A stretch of 64,000 bases of DNA from Acanthochlamys bracteata (lineage: Eukaryota > Streptophyta > Magnoliopsida > Pandanales > Velloziaceae): assembly GCA_019914995.1 (NCBI GenBank), contig CM034130.1:6324001-6388000 (forward strand). The letters run 5' to 3'. A program made the translations under genes and the position numbers. Numbering within the stretch: position 1 is the first letter of the stretch; each line of letters begins with the position of its first letter. The notes under the pieces are model-generated. The model searched no databases. It was not told the DNA's origin and worked only from the letters and a program-made list of their open reading frames with translations. Below, one piece after another: positions 56,268 to 64,000 of the stretch.

Positions 56268-58071
56268 CTGAAGTGAAAGCTTGAGAGGTTACAAGATAAA
56301 TGATAGTCTAATTTCTGACCAACGTACTTGTCAAATTTTAACAAAGATTACGTAAAGCAAATAAGTTTAACAGGTCATGGATCCTACCCTTACAGCTGAT
56401 ATTTTCACCAAAGTTGCACAAATCAGTAATCATTGAACTTTTAACAGTGGCACAACTCATAAGCAACTGGAAAACAAAATTATAATAACAGTTGGATTAA
56501 TTGCAAGAACATTCAAGCAAAGCATCCAAGGGTCGAGAGTAGGTAGGGTATCTACTTTCCAAAGAGAAGGTAGAGTATTCGAAAATCGGTAGTGTGGTCT
56601 AGTAAAAACAATTGCAGAAGTAGGCAGTCCTCACCAAGAAATTTTAAACCTTCAACCATGCTTGTTCAAACAACGTCAAGTGAGTCATATTATCAAACAA
56701 ACAACATATTAAAGTTGATTCACTATTGTATCTACTAAATCTAAGCATTAATTTGAAGATATTGAAGTATGCTTAAACACGCTTGCTCATATGACTTCAC
56801 ATAACATTACAATGGTTGTAATTCATCAGTGAAACTTACTTTTCATAAGCAATGTAAACAAAAGTTTCAATCATTTCACATCAATAATAGCATCATTTAA
56901 ATCTTACTTTCCGACAATCATCAAGCCCCAACACTAACTTCCTTTGAACTAGAGAACTATAGCACTAACTTTGGGAAGTTCTGCCATGCATAAAGGTAAA
57001 TATGGTATTTCAAATAGGAAGAACACACAAAATTTATTCAAAATAAATTGCTAACATTTTTTCAGAATCATTTAATATTCTTTCTTCTATGTATATGCAT
57101 TACAATTTTTATTTAAATGTTAGAATACTATAAAAATTCTATACTATATTAACTTTTCAAGTAAAATCAAAGAATTATCCTTGAAAGACTAGTGGTTATA
57201 CATTTTAAACATTACTCAACCAATTACCATTTGTAGATCAAGGCCATTCAAAACTAAATGGATGGTTGAATGTACTTGAATTAATGGTCAAAATATGAAT
57301 ATGCATGATGGTCAAACCCATGCTAGCTTCTTTTCTTAATTTCAAACCAAAGGGTATTTTGGGGTTGCTTAAAGTAAGGAGCTTTTATAGAAAAGCTTAT
57401 TTGAAACTTTTACAAAACGAGCTTGTCTTTTTACCTCAAAAAAATAATAAAAGATATACATATAAAGATTTTATGACGTACAATTCACCTATACTATTCA
57501 AATTTTTAAAATTTTTCTTTTGGAATATTGTAAAAGATTTATTGGGAAAAGAGAAGCTGAAATGAAATGATGAAACGTGTGAGAACGCAATGCCAAACAT
57601 CCACCAAGCAAGACTTGGTTATAGTGGACTTCAATAGACAAGCATTTTCAATTACCATGTTTATCAACGTTTTAGCACTTTTGAGAATTGGTGGTCAAAT
57701 TTAGATCATACACAAATTCTTCACTACATTCATAAGTATTTCTGACTTACAAGAATGTGCAAAATGAGTGCTATTCTTAGTTGTGAAACCGTTCGTTTCA
57801 CCAAACTTAACTTTCCACGGATAGGAGTAGAGGTTAGCACTTCAAGATTAGTACATATTGAACTAACTTCCTCCTCTGTTGAGATAGACTACCACTATAA
57901 GGAGTTGAACAGCTATGGTCGTTCATTTCACTAAACTTAACTTTGTATAGATGGGGTTTAGGTTAACGTTTTTTTAGAACATTTTTAACTGACCTTTTCT
58001 TTTGAGATAAATCAGCACTAAAGAGTCTAATGGTTGACTCTTTTGATGCTTTGTAATTCATGAAACAATAC
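56268..58071. other. Non-coding stretch, possible intron
   Basis: If the two candidate exons are real, this and the following MITE-like element form one 2.16-kb intron. An AT-rich block at about 57,340-57,600 with GCTTAAAGTAAGGAGCTTTT resembles part of the MITE-like family. No gene on either strand; the plus-strand ORF at 57,305-57,565 falls in that repeat. Confidence 0.35.
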
Positions 58072-58305
58072 TTAAGGCTTGTTTGGGATAACTAAAGAAG
58101 TTGAGCTTTTTGAAAAAATAACTTTTAAGAAATTTTTATGACTTGCTTGAAAAAAAAGAGCTTGTATGTATAATCATCTTATATGGTGTATAGTTCATCA
58201 ATGCCCTCCAAATTTGTAAAAAAAATTTCTACGGCATTGGGTATAACTTTTTTGAGCTTGAAAAGCCAAAAGCTGGCATGAAAAGCCATGCCAAACAGGC
58301 TTTAA
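58072..58305. repeat. MITE-like element with ~18-bp imperfect inverted ends
   Basis: Left end TTAAGGCTTGTTTGGGAT; the right end in reverse complement is TTAAAGCCTGTTTGGCAT. The 234-bp core is AT-rich and non-coding. TTAA at both outer edges may be part of the termini or of the target. It is the clearest member of the GTTTGG-ended repeats in the window. Confidence 0.6.
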
Positions 58306-58427
58306 GTCTTTTTCTTAGTGTTTAAAGTGATGCAAGTATTATTAAATATATAGACACTTCAAATATGATGTTTTGACATGAACAGATCCTAATAAAAAGA
58401 TTTATTTTCACCTGAAAAGGAACTTAC

Positions 58428-58485
58428 ATGATGAGCACATGCCATCATTGCCACCTTCATTGCAATAGGAAAAGGAAAAGTTCCA
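58428..58485 (-). CDS. Candidate penultimate exon of the same unidentified gene
   Basis: Bounded on the minus strand by TATATCAAG (acceptor-like) and GTAAGT (an excellent donor). It encodes GTFPFPIAMKVAMMACAHH in the frame that continues, phase 0, into the exon at 56,199-56,267. No upstream exon was identified in 58,486-59,799, so the gene model is incomplete or the locus is a fragment. Confidence 0.3.
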
Positions 58486-59799
58486 CTTGATATAATTAGT
58501 TATGATAAACCATGATCATTTTATAACATTTAGTCCTATCAAAGTCTCAACAAAGATGAAGGATTTATGTGATGGGACGGCCCATCATGTTCATAGTGAT
58601 GAAAGAAAAATCTCATTAACTAGATTAAGTTATCATAGCTTTATATGCATTTTAAGCACTATAAGGAATTTGCTCAAAATAGTGTAATTTTCAATAAGTT
58701 CATTTCTTTTCATAAATGAGAAGGAATGATTTTGTAGAGGGATTTGATTTCACACTTTAAAAAAACATGAAATTTATGATAAGGTTTATGTGATGGATCG
58801 GTAATAAAGTGCAGCCCTCCTCATGAGAGAATAAGGTTAGGATCAGAGTGCCAAACCACTATGTCACATGTTTCTTAAAATGTCTAGTGCATATGTAAGA
58901 AACAAATAGTAATAAAAGGGAGTTGGTCTATGCAGTAGATACTTTTATAAAGATTAGAATATCTAATTTTCATAAAATTCTTTTTGAGTTGGTCTATGCA
59001 GATTTCTACAATCCCGACTCGAGGGAGCTTGTTGGAAGTTGATAACTTAGAAGCTTGTGGTTATCCGACTTGCTCAAAACTAAGAATTGAAACCCTTACT
59101 ATATCAGCATCTACGCTGTTAGATTACCATATTAGATCTCTTTTTCAAAGTTTCTTTTAATAATGTTTGAATATTTTTGCCAGCTATACTATCGATTTCA
59201 TACCATGTCCAGCACTACCCTTGTCATGGAGCAATTACTTGTACTCTCATGAAGAACGAATAATATGGTCTCCTCCCTCTAGTGTATGTAGGCACAAAGT
59301 TAACCGAACCACTCAAATATCAATCTTCGCCTTGGGATGGGTTCTTAAGGCTGCGTGTTCGGCATCGAGTCTGGAGAACTGATGATAAAAATAATTCTAA
59401 AATTGCTTTTGGAGAATTCAAACTCAACTTACTTTTCCAAAGTTGACTCCACAAGTGCTTTTCTTTTGTGAGGAGGCACAAACCATGGTCTGAGAATATT
59501 TACCAACTACCAAATTGCAAATCACTTTTCCAAAGTAAAAAGTTTCGCAAACCATAGTTTCAAACTCAATGGCAAAATGAAGCCTAAAATTGAAGGTGGA
59601 TTCAAAAACTGTAGACAGAGAGGTAGCCAAGGGAGAACCGGTGGCTGTATACCAAATTAAACTGCAAAATAGAAACATACATGTGTCCATGCAAGAACTT
59701 TAAAGCATATTTAAACTAATTCACAATCACAAGGTAGAACAAATAATTAGGAATTCCTGCAATGACAAATAAAATCAATCAAAACTTTACCTTCAACAG
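58486..59799. other. Intergenic or intronic sequence between candidate gene and carrier gene
   Basis: No confident feature. The right end should include the 3' untranslated region of the mitoferrin-like gene. A short stretch at 59,180-59,390 is GC-richer than its surroundings but carries no recognised domain. Confidence 0.35.
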
Positions 59800-60909
59800 T
59801 CATTCGGCCACTGTACTGTCCTTCACCACCTCCTTCTGGCCAACATACTGCTGGAGCAATGCCAGCCTTGCAGTCTCAAATGCAAAGTACCCCAATGCCG
59901 CAAAGCAAGCGCTGTGCAGCACTCTGGGTCCAATCCCACGCGCAAACCCAGCCCACCCTTCCTCGGCAAATATCATCATCACCGTCTCTGATAACCTCCT
60001 TCCACCCTCTCCCTTAACCTGTGTCATCAATCTTGTCTTCACCACATCCAATGGAGTCGTCAGCGAAGCCGATATTGCTCCAGCCAATGCTCCACAACAA
60101 ACACTCTCAACTGGTTCCAAATTCGGTCTCCCTGTTCTAGAGAGAACGAAAGCTTTAAGGTACTCGAAGGAAGAGTAACTAAGAACACCTGCCGGTAAAT
60201 TTCTGAGAAGCGTAGCTGAGTATCCAGTATAAAGTCCACCTATTCCTTCAGTTTTAATTATATGGTAGAGAAGTTGCCATGAACGAAGGGTTGAATCGGT
60301 TGTAGCAGCTTGCATTCTTTGAGTGATGAGTTCCTTAGGAACCATTACAGCAGACGAAACAATGTTACCTGAAGCACCAGCCAGAGGAGGGATGAACTTT
60401 AAAGGGATAGAAATAAGTGGAAGAATCGATTTGGAGAGTTCAGTTGTTCCGAAATAGATCGCCGAAGAAGTAGCGGATCCTAGAATGACAGCTGAGAGTC
60501 CGCGATAGAATCCAGCAAGACCTTGATGGCGGAGAATGTCGATAGCAGCGGAGATGGAAGAAGAGTAGAGAGCGGCTGCGCCACGGGTTTGTAGACGAGT
60601 TTTGACTGCATCGAGAGGGAGAAGACAAGCGTAAGTGAAAGCTCCAGCAATCGCGCCTGCTCCTCCGCCGATTAGAGCACGTTCGAATGGAGAGAGTGAA
60701 CGGAGAAGAGATCGATACCGGGCTTGCGCCGCCGTGTGCGGCGGCGGCGACTGAGAAGGGGAAAGAGAGAGAGTTGTGGAAGAGAAGAGAGGAAGAGGTT
60801 TTGTTGTTGTTGAAGAATTGGAAAGAAGAACAGTGTGAAGATTTTTGAATAGAGAATCGAAGTCCCAGTTTTCTTCGCGGTTGGAAACAACGCAGAGATT
60901 CAACGCCAT
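59800..60909 (-). CDS. MFL1: Mitoferrin-like 1, chloroplastic carrier (mitochondrial carrier family)
   Basis: A single-exon carrier of about 369 residues in the mitochondrial carrier family. MFL1 in Arabidopsis sits in the chloroplast envelope and is implicated in iron uptake. The start is set at ATG 60,909 (MALNLCVVSNREENW); an in-frame ATG 13 codons upstream is possible. The first ~75 residues are Ser/Thr/Pro-rich and lack a carrier repeat, consistent with a plastid transit peptide. Three carrier repeats follow with signature segments PLDAVKTRLQ (98-107), VPKELITQRMQ (190-200) and PLDVVKTRLM (286-295). Each is paired with its second helix region (GLAGFYRGLSAV, GIGGLYTGYSATLLRNLPAG, GWAGFARGIGPRV). 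Conserved YSSFEYLKA and CCGALAGAISAS blocks point to the mitoferrin-like group. No lesion seen. Confidence 0.92.
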   Translation of the reverse strand: MALNLCVVSNREENWDFDSLFKNLHTVLLSNSSTTTKPLPLFSSTTLSLSPSQSPPPHTAAQARYRSLLRSLSPFERALIGGGAGAIAGAFTYACLLPLDAVKTRLQTRGAAALYSSSISAAIDILRHQGLAGFYRGLSAVILGSATSSAIYFGTTELSKSILPLISIPLKFIPPLAGASGNIVSSAVMVPKELITQRMQAATTDSTLRSWQLLYHIIKTEGIGGLYTGYSATLLRNLPAGVLSYSSFEYLKAFVLSRTGRPNLEPVESVCCGALAGAISASLTTPLDVVKTRLMTQVKGEGGRRLSETVMMIFAEEGWAGFARGIGPRVLHSACFAALGYFAFETARLALLQQYVGQKEVVKDSTVAE

Positions 60910-61542
60910 TGTTGAGCTTGTGAAGCTGTTAAGATGAAAACCAGACAAATATTTTGTGGAAATTCTTAAAGACAGTTTTTTCTAGTTTATGATATATAAT
61001 AAAGGGTTCCTGTTCTCTTTATTTAAAAGGGTCTAGTGTTGGATTCTGGAAAATGCTATTTTGTGGAAATTCTTAAAGACAGTTTGAATTTTATCAATTT
61101 GAAAACATGATTCAATAATCGTTCAAAAGAGGTGCTTATCTCCAGCGGTGCTTCACGATTGTATTCTTACAGCAACTTATAACAGCAATTTCTAAAATTC
61201 ATAAAACTTCAAGTAAAAATTTTTTGTTTCATATATATATATATCTAAATGATGTATTATCTTGCTGGAAGATTAATATTACAAAAGAAATTATTACAGC
61301 ATAAGAAACATTCACAGGCGGGGCCAACGATTGTAGGAATCAGTCCTTAAGCTAACACCCAACTATGCGTATCGGATAATTCGCAAGGTTTTGTAAACAA
61401 AACTCTGGCTTCTGCAGAAAAGCCTATTTATATTAGCATTGGCAAGCATAAGCCGCTTAGTGATTCGATGGCTAAAGTTTTGATGGCTCGCGCATGATTT
61501 TAACATACACTTCGGTTTGGTTTGCTTCTTCGTGCAATCTTC
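60910..61542. promoter_or_regulatory. Intergenic region: MFL1-like promoter and WD40 gene 3' flank
   Basis: Both neighbours run on the minus strand, so this 633-bp gap holds the promoter and leader of the carrier gene and the 3' end of the WD40 gene. A TATA-like TTATATATCATAAA (minus) lies near 60,987-61,000. A 29-bp direct repeat (starting TATTTTGTGGAAATTC) occurs at 60,950 and 61,057, flanking that TATA-like site. An (AT)n run is at about 61,230-61,242. Confidence 0.45.
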
Positions 61543-63944
61543 TCACAGCCTAACAGGTAATCCATAATTATGGAAAGTCCTCATAAAACCATCTCTGCTT
61601 GCCGTTACAATAACAGTACTCCAGGTGGATGACAGAGACGTCACTGACCGGAACTGTTGGTTCAGATGACAATGCTGGTGATGGCCATGGAAATCATCAC
61701 CAATCTGTTTTGTTGGTTTCTCTAACAAGCTGACTTCTCTTCTACCCATGTAGGAGAAATCCGTGCTGAACCGTCAGTGAAGAACCAGATTCCAAGAGAA
61801 AAACAATCAGGATCTCGTAACCAACTTGCAGGCCCTAAAAGTTTTGATGAAGCAGCAGGAGCATGAAATGTGTCATTGCTCATTCCCAGCCCTCTTTGCT
61901 CAAGACCTGGCCACGGGATTGCGACAGATACACCTTCTGAGAAGAAATGTTCACACGAACGGATGGATTTCACACCTCTGGAACATGGAATGGTTGCTTC
62001 ATTGTAATTCCATATATAGACATGGGAGTCGTCCCCCACAGAGACAATGTGCCTCCCATCTGAAGTAAATGATGCAGAGAACTGAGATTTACAATTCCGA
62101 AGACCTGCATCAATAGCATTAAAGTGAAGTGAGATTATTTGCAGTTACTCAGAATTTACACTCTTAAGAGAGAAGCAACAAATCTTTGTTAAAATTGTTG
62201 AAAAAATATCTCAAACAACAAGAACCAAAGAAAGTCCGCCATCACGAACTCAAACTTTAACTCCAAACTTATGTTATGATTGTAGAAAATAAAAAGGCAA
62301 GACTAGAATACCTCATATCACATTGCCCAAACACTGATCAATACAAAAGTAACAAAAGGCCATCACCAACTCAAACTTTAACTCCAAACTTATGTTACTA
62401 TTGTAGAAAATAAAAAGGCAAGACTAGAATACCTCATATCACATTGCCCAAACACTGATCAATACAAAAGTAACAAAAGGCCACATCAAATCAATCCTAT
62501 ACTCCAGTAAAATAAAATGTTTAGTAGCTGAAACTTTTAGTAATACTCTACCTCTGAATTTGCAGACACTGTCAACTTCATCATATATCCGAAGTTTAGA
62601 ATATAAGGACGTCACCATAAGCCTCCTGGAATCTTCTCGTGTGAGCTGCCAAAGGAAACAGAACATTAGCAGCATTAAAGAATTAACATTCCTACAACAA
62701 CCAAGCAAGTCTGAGAACCACACTTGTAAGCCCATAACTGGTTTGACTGTTGACTTTTTCTTTCCTTGAACACAGAAATGTTTGTCCAACTGCCTGATAT
62801 CTCCTGATGTACCCAAAATCATATAAAATTAGTTTTGAGAACAAATCCATTCATGAAAGGTGGAGAAAATAGGATCTTTCTTGAATACAATAGCTCGATA
62901 TACTACTCAACCTAAGAAGTAAGGAGTCTACCATTATAAGATAAGTAATATCCAAGATTCAAGAGTAAATATATTCAGTATTAATCACAGTAAGTACCTG
63001 AATAGTCGTAAAACCGGCAATCCCCTGAGACAGAACCAACAAAAAACCCCTGTTCGATTGGAAAGAAAACAAAGAAAAGACTGTAATCTACTACTGTAAG
63101 ATTACAGCCAAAACCAGGAACCTCAAATATGAAAGTGCCAAGATGTACCCTTCCATCTGGTTGGAAACATAAGGATGTAACAATATCACAAATGTCCACC
63201 CAATCAACCACCCTATTCTCTGCAATCCCCCAAATGCGAACCTTTCCATCAATTGAACCACTTATAAAGTATCTTTCATCAGCGGGATTAAACTGGACGC
63301 ATGTCACTGACACCAGTGGCAAAAGGTTGATGTTAGTTCCAGAGGGTGGTAAATTCTACTTTACACATTTAACTTATAAACAAGCAAGCAGGAGTCACAT
63401 GTATTGTTAAGATGTATGAAGGAAAATTTAGGTTTGGAAAGGTGAGGATGAGAATGAAGTTTAAGATATCAAGGTGAACAGCATCTTGTTTTCTCATGAA
63501 AGAGGTACAAAATGGTATTAAAAAAATGACGGCCCCACTTGTGTGCCTCATTATACGATAAATTACCAAAAATGTATCATCTGAGATGCCAAAACCACAA
63601 CAGGAACTAGAAGGTTAAACAAAATGGCACAAAAAATAAATAAGAAAAAAATATTAAATTAAAAATAATAATTATAAAAAAAAAAGATACTCTAGTTCCT
63701 TGCAAACATCTTGCAGCATATCTATGAAGGCATATGCTCAAATTAGCTTTGTGCATAGACCACTAGAGGCCTGACTAATTTGGTAAAATAATAAAACTAA
63801 TACAAGCATACAACAAAGTACAAATTATGACAGAATCTCCATTCTCATATTACCATAATCATTGTGCTGAAAGACTTTGAGGCATCCATCGCCTCCAATT
63901 TTCCACATGCGAATAGTTCTATCTTTTGATGAAGTAAGGAGTGC
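61543..63944 (-). CDS. WD40-repeat protein (plant WDR44-like), 3' portion, runs off the right edge
   Basis: Six exons on the minus strand with GT-AG junctions and compatible phases: 63,944-63,854; 63,306-63,149; 63,049-62,998; 62,803-62,724; 62,645-62,552; 62,104-61,543. Encoded in order are WD repeats with [23 protein letters not shown], then [24 protein letters not shown] and [25 protein letters not shown]. Next come [34 protein letters not shown] and a C-terminal [22 protein letters not shown], an ending typical of plant WDR44-like proteins. WD40 repeats form a beta-propeller protein-interaction scaffold; the specific partner is unknown. The last exon has a one-base frame change between about 61,722 and 61,745. 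The reading frame ending VEEKSAC stops early, while the C-terminus is in another frame. Confidence 0.88.
62238..62479. repeat. 121-bp tandem duplication in a WD40-gene intron
   Basis: Two adjacent, nearly identical 121-bp copies (62,238-62,358 and 62,359-62,479) share AACTCAAACTTTAACTCC through CATTGCCCAAACACTGATC. They differ at only a few positions. They sit inside the intron 62,105-62,551 and do not touch either splice site. Confidence 0.9.
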
Positions 63945-64000
63945 CTGAAACATGTCAAGGAAATTTTTTAAACGAAAGCATATGTGAGTTTCAATTTAAA
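63945..64000 (-). other. Intron sequence of the WD40 gene at the window edge
   Basis: The strand reading ...GACATGTTTCAG ends in an acceptor at 63,945. Upstream exons, including the N-terminus and start codon, lie beyond the window. Confidence 0.7.

Noticed and set aside
61722-61745. Mini-intron explaining the WD40 frame change
   Set aside because: The only GT...AG pair in the interval is about a dozen bases apart, far below plant minimum intron size.

Overview
The window is nuclear DNA of a flowering plant, most likely a eudicot. It is AT-rich with wide spacing between genes. It carries plant-specific families (a Dof zinc finger and an MKS1-type VQ protein), an intron-containing WD40 gene with GT-AG junctions, and many plant transposon families. 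I see no sign of organellar or bacterial DNA, no rRNA or tRNA genes and no CRISPR array.

Four host genes are well supported, all on the minus strand: a Dof transcription factor (11.0-11.75 kb), an MKS1-like VQ protein (44.2-45.0 kb), a chloroplast mitoferrin-like carrier (59.8-60.9 kb), and the 3' six exons of a WD40-repeat protein that runs off the right edge (61.5-63.9 kb). Weaker candidates are a 108-residue ORF at 35.6-35.9 kb and two possible 3' exons at 56.2 and 58.4 kb.

The rest is mostly transposon-derived. From left to right: a decayed hAT element (0.67-3.9 kb) with three tandem ~270-bp repeats before its transposase remnant; a solo LTR (4.5-6.2 kb); a CACTA terminus (7.3 kb); a complete non-autonomous CACTA element (8.5-10.2 kb); and then the dominant feature, a 19.6-kb LTR-internal-LTR-internal-LTR array of a Sirevirus-like Ty1/copia element (14,566-34,187) flanked by one 5-bp target duplication. 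Further right lie a large inverted repeat (36.7-41.3 kb) whose loop holds a purine-rich tract, an 88-bp tandem repeat, a TRIM element and a second LTR; another hAT-like repeat (42.2-43.1 kb); a complete but decayed short-LTR copia element (45.9-50.5 kb); and a degenerate tandem repeat split by a 2.8-kb solo LTR (51.5-55.0 kb).

The copia array is the most interesting part. Its central LTR is a mosaic: the left third matches the right LTR and the remainder matches the left LTR. Both internal regions share the same stop codons and indels. Together with the single target duplication, this indicates that one already dead element was duplicated by unequal crossing-over between LTRs. Differences between the two copies cluster at CTG/CAG trinucleotides, mostly as small indels. 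That looks like a consensus artefact at CHG-methylated cytosines more than evolution, so many frameshifts here may not be real. Each internal region also carries an extra ORF between pol and the 3' LTR, similar to the 'putative plant transposon protein' family.
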